Assembly: GCF_025564085.1 (NCBI RefSeq)
Contig: NZ_JAMGZJ010000068.1
Coordinates: 1-64,000 of the forward strand
Source: Silvania confinis
GTDB lineage: Bacteria > Pseudomonadota > Gammaproteobacteria > Enterobacterales > Enterobacteriaceae
Direction of reading: 5' to 3'
Length of the DNA: 64,000 nucleotides
The translations under genes and the position numbers were made by a program. Numbering within the stretch: the first letter of the stretch is position 1; every line of letters begins with the position of its first letter. Below, one piece after another: positions 18,206-27,526 of the stretch. The notes beneath the pieces were generated by a model. It saw nothing but the letters and a program-made list of their open reading frames with translations, was not told the DNA's origin and ran no database searches.

Positions 18206-19174
18206 ATGCCAAACATTACCTGGTGCGACCTGCCCAATGAAGTCCCTTTATGGCCAGGATTGCCGCTCTCTCTTAGTGGCGATGAGGTAATGCCACTGGA
18301 TTACCATGCGGGCCGTAGCGGCTGGCTGCTGTACGGACGCGGTCTGGATAAGCAGCAGCTCACGCGTTATCAGAGCCAACTGGGCGCAGCAATGGTGATC
18401 GTGGCCGCCTGGTGTGTCGAAGATTATCATGTGATCCGTCTGGCCGGGTCGTTGACCCCGCGCGCCACCCGCCTGGCACACGATGCCGGGTTTGATGTCG
18501 CGCCGCTGGGTAAAATCCCGCATCTGAAAACGCCAGGACTGCTGGTGATGGATATGGATTCGACCGCTATTCAGATCGAATGTATCGATGAGATTGCTAA
18601 ACTTGCCGGGACCGGCGAGATGGTGGCTGAGGTGACCGAGCGGGCGATGCGCGGGGAGCTGGACTTTACGGCCAGCCTGAAGCAGCGCGTGGGCACGCTG
18701 AAAGATGCCGATGCCAACATCCTGCAGCAGGTGCGCGAAAAGCTCCCGCTGATGCCGGGGCTGACGCAGCTGGTGTTGAAGCTGGAAACGCTGGGCTGGA
18801 AAGTGGCCATTGCCTCGGGTGGGTTTACCTTCTTTGCCGACTACCTGCGCGATAAGCTGCGCCTGGATGCGGTGGTGGCCAACGAGCTGGAGATCCGCGA
18901 CGGTAAGCTGACCGGCAACGTGATCGGCGATATCGTCGATGCCCAGTATAAAGCCAACACCCTGCTGCGCCTGGCAGAGAAGTATGATATTCCCGCCGCG
19001 CAGACCGTAGCGATCGGTGACGGCGCGAACGATCTGCCGATGATCAAAGTGGCCGGGCTGGGCATTGCCTTCCATGCCAAACCGACCGTCAATGAAAAGG
19101 CGGAAGTCATTATCCGTCATGCTGACCTGATGGGGGTGTTCTGCATTCTCTCCGGCAGCGTGAATCAGAAATAA
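18206..19174 (+). CDS. serB: Phosphoserine phosphatase SerB
   Basis: A 322-residue HAD enzyme that makes L-serine from O-phosphoserine, the final step of serine synthesis. An N-terminal ACT-like region (about 1-105) precedes the HAD core. The nucleophile is Asp116 in MDMDST, and later motifs are ASGGFTFF and GDGANDLPM. The ATG at 18206 follows AGGAG and gives MPNITWCDLP as in E. coli. An upstream in-frame reading has no homologous N-terminus. radA starts 11 bp downstream, so serB-radA is an operon. Confidence 0.97.
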   Translation: MPNITWCDLPNEVPLWPGLPLSLSGDEVMPLDYHAGRSGWLLYGRGLDKQQLTRYQSQLGAAMVIVAAWCVEDYHVIRLAGSLTPRATRLAHDAGFDVAPLGKIPHLKTPGLLVMDMDSTAIQIECIDEIAKLAGTGEMVAEVTERAMRGELDFTASLKQRVGTLKDADANILQQVREKLPLMPGLTQLVLKLETLGWKVAIASGGFTFFADYLRDKLRLDAVVANELEIRDGKLTGNVIGDIVDAQYKANTLLRLAEKYDIPAAQTVAIGDGANDLPMIKVAGLGIAFHAKPTVNEKAEVIIRHADLMGVFCILSGSVNQK

Positions 19175-19185
19175 CGAGGTAAAAC

Positions 19186-20571
19186 GTGGCGAAAGCTCCA
19201 AAACGCGCATTTGTCTGTAATGAATGTGGTGCAGATTATCCGCGCTGGCAGGGGCAATGCAGCGCCTGTCATGCATGGAATACCATCACCGAAGTGCGCG
19301 GTATTGCCGCTTCGCCAACCGTTGCCCGTAACGAGCGTCTGAGCGGTTATGCGGGCAACGCGGGCGTGTCTAAAGTCCAGAAACTTTCTGATATCAGTCT
19401 CGAAGCCCTGCCGCGTTTCTCCACCGGTTTTAAAGAGTTCGACCGGGTGCTGGGGGGCGGGGTGGTGCCAGGCAGCGCAATCCTGATCGGCGGCAACCCG
19501 GGAGCCGGGAAATCGACCCTGCTGCTGCAAACGATGTGTAAGCTCGCCGAGAACATGAAAACTCTGTACGTCACCGGGGAAGAGTCGTTGCAGCAGGTAG
19601 CGATGCGTGCGCATCGGCTGGGGTTACCGACCGCCAACCTGAATATGCTCTCCGAAACCAGCATTGAGCAGATCTGCATGATTGCCGAAGAAGAGCTGCC
19701 GAAGCTGATGGTCATCGACTCCATTCAGGTGATGCACATGGCGGACATTCAGTCGTCGCCGGGCAGCGTCGCCCAGGTGCGAGAAACGGCGGCCTACCTG
19801 ACGCGCTTTGCCAAAACGCGCGACGTGGCGATCATCATGGTCGGCCACGTCACCAAAGATGGTTCGTTGGCCGGTCCGAAGGTGCTGGAACACTGTATCG
19901 ACTGTTCAGTGATGCTGGATGGCGATGCCGATTCCCGTTTCCGTACTCTGCGCAGCCATAAAAACCGCTTTGGTGCCGTCAACGAGCTGGGCGTTTTCGC
20001 CATGACGGAGCAGGGGCTGCGCGAAGTTAGCAACCCGTCGGCCATCTTCTTAAGCCGCGGCGATGAAGTGACCTCTGGCAGCTCGGTGGTGGTGATCTGG
20101 GAAGGCACCCGTCCGCTGCTGGTCGAGATCCAGGCGCTGGTCGATCACTCGATGATGGGCAACCCGCGTCGTGTCGCCGTCGGTCTGGAACAGAACCGTC
20201 TGGCGATCCTGCTGGCGGTGCTGCACCGCCACGGGGGTCTGCAGATGGCGGATCAGGACGTGTTCGTCAACGTCGTGGGCGGGGTAAAAGTGACCGAAAC
20301 TAGCGCGGACCTGGCGCTTCTGCTGGCGATGGTCTCGAGTCTGCGCAACCGACCGCTCCCGCAGGATTTAGTGGTGTTTGGTGAAGTGGGGCTGGCGGGC
20401 GAAATTCGTCCGGTGCCGAGCGGCCAGGAGCGTATTTCTGAAGCGGCGAAGCACGGCTTCCGCCGGGCGATTGTGCCCGCCGCGAACGTACCCAAAAAAC
20501 TGCCGGAAGGGATGAAAGTGTTCCCTGTCAAAAAACTCTCTGATGCGCTAACCGTCTTTGACGACTTATAA
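19186..20571 (+). CDS. radA: DNA repair protein RadA
   Basis: A 461-residue RecA-like ATPase that drives branch migration in recombinational repair. It shows the N-terminal C4 zinc finger (Cys11, Cys14, Cys25, Cys28), a Walker A motif GGNPGAGKS at 102-110, the RadA-specific KNRFG motif, and a C-terminal Lon-protease-like domain. Translation starts at GTG preceded by GAGG. It is cotranscribed with serB. An ERIC element begins two bases after its stop codon. Confidence 0.97.
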   Translation: MAKAPKRAFVCNECGADYPRWQGQCSACHAWNTITEVRGIAASPTVARNERLSGYAGNAGVSKVQKLSDISLEALPRFSTGFKEFDRVLGGGVVPGSAILIGGNPGAGKSTLLLQTMCKLAENMKTLYVTGEESLQQVAMRAHRLGLPTANLNMLSETSIEQICMIAEEELPKLMVIDSIQVMHMADIQSSPGSVAQVRETAAYLTRFAKTRDVAIIMVGHVTKDGSLAGPKVLEHCIDCSVMLDGDADSRFRTLRSHKNRFGAVNELGVFAMTEQGLREVSNPSAIFLSRGDEVTSGSSVVVIWEGTRPLLVEIQALVDHSMMGNPRRVAVGLEQNRLAILLAVLHRHGGLQMADQDVFVNVVGGVKVTETSADLALLLAMVSSLRNRPLPQDLVVFGEVGLAGEIRPVPSGQERISEAAKHGFRRAIVPAANVPKKLPEGMKVFPVKKLSDALTVFDDL

Positions 20572-20572
20572 T

Positions 20573-20699
20573 TATACCCGTCATACTTCAAGTTGCATGT
20601 GTGTTGGCTGCGTTCGCTTACCCCGGTCACTTACTTTAGTAAGTGACCGGGGATACGCTTACTTGCCGCCTTCCTGCAACTCGAATTATTTAGGGTATA
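20573..20699 (-). repeat. ERIC element (full length, 127 bp)
   Basis: A complete enterobacterial repetitive intergenic consensus unit, bounded by TATACCC and GGGTATA. On the plus strand it includes CATACTTCAAGTTGCATG, the central palindrome CCCCGGTCAC...GTGACCGGGG, and TTCCTGCAACTCGAATTATT. The canonical ERIC orientation is on the minus strand. It starts directly after the radA stop and ends 32 bp before nadR, so it may be in the transcript of either gene. Confidence 0.93.
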
Positions 20700-20731
20700 C
20701 GTATTCGATGTTGCAGGAGGCACCGTAATTT

Positions 20732-21964
20732 ATGTCGTCATTTGACTATCTTAAAACCGCAATCCGCCAGAAAAACTGCACCTTGCAGCAGGTGGCGGAA
20801 GCCAGCGGAATGACCAAGGGCTACTTAAGCCAGCTGTTGAATGCCAAAATCAAAAGCCCCAGCGCGCAAAAGCTGGAAGCGCTGCACCGCTTTCTGGGGC
20901 TTGAATTCCCGCGTCTGCACAAGAACATTGGCGTGGTGTTCGGCAAGTTTTATCCGCTGCATACCGGGCATGTCTATCTGATCCAGCGCGCCTGTAGCCA
21001 GGTGGACGAACTGCATATCATCATGGGCTACGATGAGAAGCGCGACCGCGAGCTGTTTGAAGCCAGCGCCATGTCGCAGCAGCCCACCGTATCTGACCGC
21101 CTGCGCTGGCTGCTGCAGACCTTTAAGTATCAGAAAAATATCCGCATTCATGCCTTTAACGAAGAGGGCATGGAGCCCTATCCGCACGGCTGGGACGTGT
21201 GGAGCAACGGCATTAAAGCGTTCATGGAAGAAAAAGGCATTCAGCCTAACTGGATTTACACCTCTGAAGAGTCCGATGCGCTGCAATATCCGCAGCACCT
21301 GGGCACGGAAACGGTGCTAATCGATCCCAGGCGCACCTTTATGAACATCAGCGGGGGGCAGATCCGTGAAAACCCGTTCCGCTACTGGGAGTACATCCCA
21401 ACGGAAGTGAAGCCGTTCTTCGTCCGTACCGTGGCGATCCTCGGCGGGGAATCCAGCGGCAAATCCACGCTGGTCAACAAGCTGGCGAACATCTTTAACA
21501 CCACCAGCGCTTGGGAATACGGACGCGATTATGTCTTTTCGCATCTCGGCGGCGATGAGATGGCGCTCCAGTATTCCGACTACGATAAAATCGCGCTGGG
21601 TCATGCGCAGTACATTGATTTCGCTGTTAAATATGCCAACAAGGTTGCATTTGTCGATACCGATTTTGTCACCACTCAGGCGTTCTGTAAAAAATACGAA
21701 GGGCGTGAACATCCGTTTGTGCAAGCCTTGATCGACGAGTACCGCTTTGATCTGGTGATCCTGGTGGAGAACAACACCCCGTGGGTGGCCGACGGGATGC
21801 GCAGCCTGGGCAGCTCAGTGGACAGGAAAGAGTTCCAGACCATGCTGGTGGAGATGCTGGAAGCGAATAACATCGACTTTAAGCATGTGGAAGAGGCGGA
21901 TTACGACGGCCGTTTCCTGCGCTGCGTGGATCTGGTGAAAGAGATGATGGGGGAGAAGGGGTAA
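20732..21964 (+). CDS. nadR: Trifunctional NAD regulator NadR
   Basis: A 410-residue protein with three domains. An N-terminal helix-turn-helix (about 1-60) represses NAD biosynthesis genes. An NMN adenylyltransferase domain carries GKFYPLHTGH at 71-80 and ISGGQIR at 206-212. A C-terminal nicotinamide-riboside kinase domain has the P-loop GGESSGKST at 238-246. All three are intact, so regulation, weak NAD synthesis and PnuC-linked salvage are expected. GGAGG lies upstream of the ATG. A repeat copy follows the stop by four bases. Confidence 0.97.
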   Translation: MSSFDYLKTAIRQKNCTLQQVAEASGMTKGYLSQLLNAKIKSPSAQKLEALHRFLGLEFPRLHKNIGVVFGKFYPLHTGHVYLIQRACSQVDELHIIMGYDEKRDRELFEASAMSQQPTVSDRLRWLLQTFKYQKNIRIHAFNEEGMEPYPHGWDVWSNGIKAFMEEKGIQPNWIYTSEESDALQYPQHLGTETVLIDPRRTFMNISGGQIRENPFRYWEYIPTEVKPFFVRTVAILGGESSGKSTLVNKLANIFNTTSAWEYGRDYVFSHLGGDEMALQYSDYDKIALGHAQYIDFAVKYANKVAFVDTDFVTTQAFCKKYEGREHPFVQALIDEYRFDLVILVENNTPWVADGMRSLGSSVDRKEFQTMLVEMLEANNIDFKHVEEADYDGRFLRCVDLVKEMMGEKG

Positions 21965-21968
21965 ACCC

Positions 21969-22014
21969 GTGCGGCCTGATGCGCTCACCCTGGCCCTCTC
22001 CCACGCGAAGAGGG
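21969..22014 (+). repeat. Post-stop dispersed repeat, copy C
   Basis: GTGCGGCCTGATGCGCTCAC starts four bases after the nadR stop. It continues to CCCTCTCCCACGCGAAGAGGG, with an imperfect terminal hairpin. It is the same family as the copies after deoB and fhuF. Confidence 0.78.
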
Positions 22015-22023
22015 AACAAACAT

Positions 22024-22054
22024 AAAAAAACGGCAACCTGTTGGTTGCCGTTTT
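22024..22054. terminator. Bidirectional terminator between nadR and ettA
   Basis: CGGCAACC-TGTT-GGTTGCCG (22031-22050) is flanked by an A run on the left and a T run on the right. It serves the convergent genes nadR and ettA. Confidence 0.92.
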
Positions 22055-22058
22055 GCGT

Positions 22059-23726
22059 TTATTTCGAAATACGCTTGTACTTGATACGCTTCGGCTCCAG
22101 CGCGTCGGCGCCCAGCGTGCGTTTCTTGTACTCTTCGTATTCGGTGAAGTTACCTTCAAAGAACTCCACTTTGCCTTCATCCTGATAATCCAGGATGTGG
22201 GTTGCCACGCGGTCCAGGAACCAACGGTCGTGCGAGATAACCATCGCACAGCCTGGGAACTCCAGCAGGGCGTTTTCTAACGCGCGCAGGGTTTCGATAT
22301 CCAGGTCGTTGGTTGGTTCATCGAGCAGCAGAACGTTGCCGCCAACCTGCAGCAGCTTCGCCAGGTGCAGACGACCGCGCTCACCGCCGGACAGTTCGCC
22401 CACGCGTTTGCCCTGATCGACACCCTTAAAGTTGAAGCGACCCACGTAGGCACGGCTTGGCATCTCGGTATTGCCGATACGCATAATATCCTGCCCGCCA
22501 GAGACTTCTTCCCACACGGTTTTGCTGTTATCCATCGCGTCACGGAACTGGTCAACGGAGGCCAGCTTCACGGTATCGCCCAGGGTAATCGTGCCGCTGT
22601 CAGGCGCTTCCTGACCGGACATCATGCGGAACAGCGTCGATTTACCCGCGCCGTTCGGACCGATGATCCCGACAATCGCCCCTTTCGGTACGGCGAAGCT
22701 CAGGTCTTCGATCAGCAGGCGATCGCCGTAAGACTTACGCAGGTTGCTGACTTCAACCACTTTGTCGCCCAGACGAGCTCCAGGTGGAATGAACAGTTCG
22801 TTGGTTTCGTTACGCTTCTGGTATTCAGCGTTGTTCAGCTCTTCAAAGCGTGCCAGACGGGCCTTGCCCTTAGACTGACGGCCTTTAGCGCCCTGACGAA
22901 CCCACTCCAGCTCTTTCTCAATCGATTTACGACGGGCGGCTTCCTGAGAAGCTTCCTGCGCCAGACGCTGATCTTTCTGCTCAAGCCAGGAGGAGTAGTT
23001 ACCTTCCCACGGAATACCTTCACCGCGGTCCAGCTCCAGGATCCAGCCAGCAACGTTATCGAGGAAGTAACGGTCGTGGGTGATCGCCACCACGGTGCCT
23101 TCGAAGTCGTGCAGGAAGCGTTCCAGCCAGGCGACGGATTCCGCATCCAGGTGGTTCGTTGGTTCGTCGAGCAGCAGCATGTCTGGCTTTTCCAGCAGCA
23201 GACGGCACAGCGCGACGCGGCGGCGTTCACCCCCGGAGAGTTTGTCGACTTTCGCATCCCAGTCCGGCAGACGCAGGGCATCGGCCGCGCGCTCCAGTTG
23301 GACGTTCAGGTTGTGGCCGTCGTGCGCCTGGATAATCTCTTCAAACTTGCCTTGCTGGGCCGCGAGTTTGTCGAAGTCCGCATCCGGTTCAGCGTACTTC
23401 GCGTACACCTCGTCCAGACCTTTCAGCGCATTAACTACTTCGGCAACGGCTTCTTCTACGGACTCTCGGACGGTATGTTCCGGGTTCAGCTTCGGTTCCT
23501 GCGGCAGGTAACCGATTTTGAGGCCTGGCTGCGGACGGGCTTCACCTTCGATGTCTGTATCGATGCCGGCCATGATGCGCAGCAGGGTGGACTTACCGGC
23601 ACCGTTGAGGCCCAGAACGCCGATTTTTGCGCCTGGGAAGAAGCTCAGCGAGATATTTTTGAGAATATGACGTTTCGGCGGAACCACTTTGCCGACACGA
23701 TGCATGGTATAAACGAATTGAGCCAC
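22059..23726 (-). CDS. ettA: Energy-dependent translational throttle protein EttA (ABC-F)
   Basis: A 555-residue soluble ABC-F protein with two ATPase domains. EttA binds the ribosomal E site and gates entry into elongation according to the ATP/ADP ratio. Walker A motifs are GLNGAGKST and GPNGAGKST, signatures LSGGERRR and LSGGERGR, and Walker B motifs LLLDEPTNHLD and LLLDEPTNDLD. The inter-domain linker is rich in Arg/Lys/Glu. The GTG at 23724-23726 gives an N-terminus (AQFVYTMHRV) identical to E. coli; an upstream in-frame extension is not homologous. It is divergent from slt. Confidence 0.96.
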   Translation of the reverse strand: MAQFVYTMHRVGKVVPPKRHILKNISLSFFPGAKIGVLGLNGAGKSTLLRIMAGIDTDIEGEARPQPGLKIGYLPQEPKLNPEHTVRESVEEAVAEVVNALKGLDEVYAKYAEPDADFDKLAAQQGKFEEIIQAHDGHNLNVQLERAADALRLPDWDAKVDKLSGGERRRVALCRLLLEKPDMLLLDEPTNHLDAESVAWLERFLHDFEGTVVAITHDRYFLDNVAGWILELDRGEGIPWEGNYSSWLEQKDQRLAQEASQEAARRKSIEKELEWVRQGAKGRQSKGKARLARFEELNNAEYQKRNETNELFIPPGARLGDKVVEVSNLRKSYGDRLLIEDLSFAVPKGAIVGIIGPNGAGKSTLFRMMSGQEAPDSGTITLGDTVKLASVDQFRDAMDNSKTVWEEVSGGQDIMRIGNTEMPSRAYVGRFNFKGVDQGKRVGELSGGERGRLHLAKLLQVGGNVLLLDEPTNDLDIETLRALENALLEFPGCAMVISHDRWFLDRVATHILDYQDEGKVEFFEGNFTEYEEYKKRTLGADALEPKRIKYKRISK

Positions 23727-23945
23727 GTTGGACTTCGCCTCTTTTATCGTGATGAGAATAGCTGCGAAGTGTAGCCTTTTTCCCTCTCTAATCCCAGCCA
23801 TCGACATCGGGAGTGTTAAAGGGCGCAAGAAAGGTAAAAATGTGTCCATGACGTGGCGCGTTGTCTGATGCCTGGTTAGCATAAGTTAAAGACGCTTTGC
23901 GCGGCAAGACGCTGCATTTAACAACGATTAACAGAGGACGAGCGT

Positions 23946-25883
23946 GTGGTAAAAGCCAAACAGGTAGCCTGGCGATTGCTGGCTGCCAGCGTCTGCGTAC
24001 TGACGATCAGTAGCGCAGCGCGAGCCGATTCATTGGATGAACAACGTAATCGCTATGCACAGATTAAACAGGCGTGGGATCAGCGGCAGATGGACACCGT
24101 CCAGGCGCTGATGCCCACGTTGAAAGCCTATCCGCTGTACCCGTATCTGGAATATCGCCAGATTACCGACGATCTGATGAACCAGCCCACCGTCGCCGTC
24201 AGCAACTTTATTCAGGCCAACCCGACGCTACCGCCCGCGCGCACGTTACAGTCGCGCTTTGTGAATGAGCTGGCGCGGCGAGAGGACTGGCGTGGCCTGC
24301 TGGCCTTTAGCCCGGAAAAGCCCGGCACCACGGAAGCGCAGTGTAATTATTACTATGCGAAATGGGCGACGGGCCAGCAAGAAGAGGCCTGGAATGGGGC
24401 GAAAGAGCTGTGGCTCACCGGCAAAAGCCAGCCCAATGCCTGCGACTCGCTGTTCGGTGCCTGGCGTGGATCCGGTAAGCAGGATCCACTGGCGTATCTT
24501 GAGCGGATCCGCCTGGCGATGAAGTCGGGCAACACCCGTCTGGTGACCACGCTCGCCGGGCAGATGCCGCCGGAGTACCAGACCATCTCCAGCGCCTTGA
24601 TCCAGCTGGCTAACGACCCCAACACGGTGATGAACTTTGCCCGTAACACCGGCGCCACCGATTTTACCCGGCAGATGGCGGCGGTCGCCTTTACCAGCGT
24701 GGCGCGGGATGACGCGGAAAATGCGCGGCTGATGATCCCCTCGCTTGCCGAAGCACAGAAGTTGAATGAGGATCAGACTCAGGAGCTGCGCGATATCGTG
24801 GCGTGGCGGCTGATGGGTAATGACATCACCGACGAACAGGCTCGCTGGCGTGATGATGCGATCATGCGCTCAAACTCCATATCGCTGGTGGAACGGCGGG
24901 TGCGCATGGCGCTGGGTAACGGCGATCGCCGCGGCCTGAATACCTGGCTGGCGCGCCTGCCGATGGAAGCCAAAGAGAAGGACGAATGGCGTTACTGGCA
25001 GGCCGATCTACTGCTGGAGCGCGGTCGCAATGATGAAGCAAAAACGATCCTCAGTAGCCTGATGCAGCAGCGCGGGTTTTATCCGATGGCGGCCGCGCAG
25101 CGGCTTGGTGAAGAGTACACCTTTAAAATCGATAAGGCCCCGTCGGGTGTCAACGCCGCCCTGGTGCAAGGCCCGGAGATGGCGCGGGTGCGCGAGCTGA
25201 TGTACTGGAATCTGGACAACACCGCCCGCAGCGAATGGGCTAACCTGGTTACCAGCCACACCGTCGACGAGAAAGCGCAGCTGGCTCGCTACGCCTTTGA
25301 CAACCACTGGTGGGATCTGAGCGTGCAGGCGACGATCGCCGGTAAGCTGTGGGATCATCTCGAAGAACGTTTCCCGCTGGCCTATAAAGATCTGTTTGAT
25401 CGCTATACCCAGGGGAAAGATATTCCTGTCAGCTATGCGATGGCGATTGCGCGCCAGGAGAGCGCCTGGAACCCGAAAGTGCGCTCCCCGGTGGGTGCCA
25501 GCGGTCTGATGCAGGTGATGCCTGCCACTGCGGCGCACACGGTGAAGAAGTTTGCTATTCCGGGTTACAGCAGTCCTTCACAGCTGCTGGATCCTGATAC
25601 CAACATCAACATCGGTACCACCTATTTGCAGAGTGTTTACGACCAGTTTGGCGATAACCGCATTTTCGCCTCGGCAGCCTATAACGCCGGTCCGGGACGG
25701 GTGCGAACCTGGCTGGGCAACAGCGCCGGGCGCATTGATGCGGTGGCATTTGTCGAAAGTATTCCGTTCTCGGAAACCCGCGGCTATGTGAAGAATGTGC
25801 TGGCGTACGATGCCTACTATCGCTACTTCATGGGGCAGAAGGATAGCCTGATGAACGACAGTGAGTGGCAGCGTCGTTACTGA
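23946..25883 (+). CDS. slt: Soluble lytic murein transglycosylase Slt70
   Basis: A 645-residue periplasmic enzyme that cleaves peptidoglycan glycan strands to 1,6-anhydromuropeptides. It has a signal peptide (about 1-27, cleaved after ARA), a long alpha-helical doughnut region, and a C-terminal lysozyme-like domain. The catalytic glutamate lies in MAIARQESAWNP (about residue 505), followed by GASGLMQVMP and the AYNAGPGRV motif. Start is GTG, length equals E. coli. trpR follows 56 bp later with its own operator. Confidence 0.96.
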   Translation: MVKAKQVAWRLLAASVCVLTISSAARADSLDEQRNRYAQIKQAWDQRQMDTVQALMPTLKAYPLYPYLEYRQITDDLMNQPTVAVSNFIQANPTLPPARTLQSRFVNELARREDWRGLLAFSPEKPGTTEAQCNYYYAKWATGQQEEAWNGAKELWLTGKSQPNACDSLFGAWRGSGKQDPLAYLERIRLAMKSGNTRLVTTLAGQMPPEYQTISSALIQLANDPNTVMNFARNTGATDFTRQMAAVAFTSVARDDAENARLMIPSLAEAQKLNEDQTQELRDIVAWRLMGNDITDEQARWRDDAIMRSNSISLVERRVRMALGNGDRRGLNTWLARLPMEAKEKDEWRYWQADLLLERGRNDEAKTILSSLMQQRGFYPMAAAQRLGEEYTFKIDKAPSGVNAALVQGPEMARVRELMYWNLDNTARSEWANLVTSHTVDEKAQLARYAFDNHWWDLSVQATIAGKLWDHLEERFPLAYKDLFDRYTQGKDIPVSYAMAIARQESAWNPKVRSPVGASGLMQVMPATAAHTVKKFAIPGYSSPSQLLDPDTNINIGTTYLQSVYDQFGDNRIFASAAYNAGPGRVRTWLGNSAGRIDAVAFVESIPFSETRGYVKNVLAYDAYYRYFMGQKDSLMNDSEWQRRY

Positions 25884-25899
25884 TCGGCGTGGGTTATGT

Positions 25900-25924
25900 T
25901 ATGCTTGTACTCGTTTAAGAGTAC
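25900..25924 (+). promoter_or_regulatory. trpR promoter with TrpR operator
   Basis: GTACTCGTTTAAGAGTAC (25907-25924) is a perfect 6-bp-arm palindrome in the position of the autoregulatory trp operator, resembling the consensus GTACTAGTTNNACTAGTAC. A TATGCT -10 (25900-25905) sits just upstream, so the operator would cover the transcription start. Confidence 0.75.
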
Positions 25925-25939
25925 GAAAGGCGGCATAAC

Positions 25940-26266
25940 ATGACCCAGCATTCCCCTTATTCATCGGCTATGGCCGAACAGCGTCATCAGGAGTGGCTTA
26001 GTTTTGTGGAGCTGCTTCGCCAGTCTTATGAACAGGATCTGCATTTACCCTTGCTTCAACTGATGCTAACCCCGGACGAGCGCGAAGCGCTGGGCACCCG
26101 GGTGCGGATTATTGAAGAGTTGCTGCGCGGGGAGATGAGCCAGCGTGAACTAAAAAGCGAGCTGGGCGCGGGCATCGCGACGATCACCCGCGGGTCAAAC
26201 AGCCTGAAATCCGCTCCGGTTGAACTGCGTCAGTGGCTGGAGCAGGTGCTGCTGAAAAACGCCTGA
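25940..26266 (+). CDS. trpR: Trp operon repressor TrpR
   Basis: A 108-residue all-helical dimeric repressor that uses L-tryptophan as co-repressor and controls trp, aroH, mtr and its own gene. The helix-turn-helix [20 protein letters not shown] lies at about 66-85. Tryptophan-pocket residues around LGTRVRI and the C-terminal [16 protein letters not shown] are conserved. A palindromic operator lies upstream. A REP unit overlaps the stop codon. Confidence 0.97.
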   Translation: MTQHSPYSSAMAEQRHQEWLSFVELLRQSYEQDLHLPLLQLMLTPDEREALGTRVRIIEELLRGEMSQRELKSELGAGIATITRGSNSLKSAPVELRQWLEQVLLKNA

Positions 26267-26290
26267 TGGCGCTAGGCTTATCAGGCCTAC
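26261..26290. repeat. REP-like element overlapping the trpR stop
   Basis: A unit running from CGCCTGATGGCGC to TATCAGGCCTAC has the REP layout, with stem GCCTGAT/ATCAGGC and terminal CCTAC. Its left arm includes the trpR TGA. It lies between the convergent trpR and yjjX. Confidence 0.75.
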
Positions 26291-26313
26291 AAGAAACGGC
26301 TGCGGGTCATTGA

Positions 26314-26829
26314 TCAGCGGTAAACGGTGTTATGAAACGGGCTTAGTGCCAGAATCACCGCCTGATGATAAACGCTGGATCGCGTGAGCGCTCCGGCGGT
26401 AAACACACCAATGGCCCCCTCTTTGCGACCTATTTCATTGATGCCGGTATACTGCGACATTACCGGCCCCAGCGCCTCGCCTGCGCGGACTTTTTCCAGA
26501 ATGATTGCCGGAAGGGGCAGGGTGGCAGAACGGGCCTCGCCGCGTTGGGTCGCGCTTTCAATCACCACCCAGCTAAAGGTGCTGTCGTTGTCGATCCCGG
26601 CTTCAATGGCGACCCAGTAGTCGGCCTGCGGGCGCGCCTGCCTGGCGTTAACGACACGATTTCGTGCGCCAGATCGCGTTTCTTCGCTACCCCAGGGCTG
26701 TTCCGGGACGCCGCTCTCGACGCTTACAGCGTCAATGTGGCAGGATCCTTCGCCGAAGATCTGTTCAAATGCCCTTAGAATTGCCTGAATTTTGGCAGGA
26801 TTAGTGGTAGCAGAGACAACCTGGTGCAT
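26314..26829 (-). CDS. yjjX: Inosine/xanthosine triphosphatase YjjX
   Basis: A 171-residue NTPase of the Maf/Ham1-like superfamily that hydrolyses ITP and XTP, protecting RNA and DNA from deaminated purines. The substrate loop [12 protein letters not shown] is at the N-terminus (about 6-17), with conserved acidic residues in VAIEAGID and [11 protein letters not shown]. The ATG at 26827-26829 (MHQVV) matches E. coli; a longer reading upstream would overlap the divergent gpmB promoter. It is divergent from gpmB over 49 bp. Confidence 0.94.
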   Translation of the reverse strand: MHQVVSATTNPAKIQAILRAFEQIFGEGSCHIDAVSVESGVPEQPWGSEETRSGARNRVVNARQARPQADYWVAIEAGIDNDSTFSWVVIESATQRGEARSATLPLPAIILEKVRAGEALGPVMSQYTGINEIGRKEGAIGVFTAGALTRSSVYHQAVILALSPFHNTVYR

Positions 26830-26878
26830 AATTAAACCTAACTCTAAAAATATCATCGCAGTATAACGGAAAAAAAGC

Positions 26879-27526
26879 ATGTTACAGGTATACCTTGTTC
26901 GCCACGGTGAAACGCAGTGGAACGCCGAGCGACGTATTCAAGGCCAGTCAGACAGCCCACTGACTGCGAAGGGTGAGGAACAGGCGTGGCAGGTTGCTGA
27001 GCGCGCCAAAACCCTTGGCATCACCCACGTTATCGCCAGCGATTTAGGTCGCACGCGACGGACAGCAGAGATTATCGCGCAAGCCTGCGGCTGCGATGTC
27101 ACTGTCGATGCCCGTCTTCGCGAGCTGGATATGGGGGTATTGGAAAAACGCCATATCGACTCGCTGACCGAGGCCGAAGAGGGCTGGCGTAAGACCCTGG
27201 TCAACGGCACCGAAGATGGCCGCATCCCGGATGGCGAATCCATGCTGGAGCTGAGCGAGCGGATGCACGCGGCGCTGGCGGCCTGCCTGGCGCTGCCACA
27301 AGGCAGCCGACCGTTACTGGTCAGTCATGGGATGGCGTTGGGTTGTCTGGTGAGTACCATTCTGGGACTTCCGGCCTGGGCGGAACGCCGACTGCGTTTG
27401 CGTAACTGCTCGCTGTCCCGCATCGACTATCAGCAGAGTCCGTGGCTGGCTTCCGGCTGGATTGTGGAGATGGCAGGGGATATCTCGCACCTTGATGCCC
27501 CTGCGTTAGATGAGCTTCAGCGCTAG
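26879..27526 (+). CDS. gpmB: Phosphoglycerate-mutase-like phosphatase GpmB (YtjC)
   Basis: A 215-residue histidine-phosphatase-superfamily protein. The phosphohistidine motif LVRHGET (His9) is intact, as is the second histidine in [10 protein letters not shown]. It is named for similarity to cofactor-dependent phosphoglycerate mutase, but in E. coli mutase activity is doubtful and a broad phosphatase role is likely. It ends convergently with rob, overlapping by four bases. Confidence 0.94.
   Translation: MLQVYLVRHGETQWNAERRIQGQSDSPLTAKGEEQAWQVAERAKTLGITHVIASDLGRTRRTAEIIAQACGCDVTVDARLRELDMGVLEKRHIDSLTEAEEGWRKTLVNGTEDGRIPDGESMLELSERMHAALAACLALPQGSRPLLVSHGMALGCLVSTILGLPAWAERRLRLRNCSLSRIDYQQSPWLASGWIVEMAGDISHLDAPALDELQR

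Noticed and set aside
22365..23774. A 469-codon open frame opposite ettA, and similar ones opposite ileS (57069-58529), deoA (13079-14092) and prfC (4625-5575)
   Set aside because: Each mirrors an intact, well-recognised gene on the other strand and has no own ribosome site or homologous motif.
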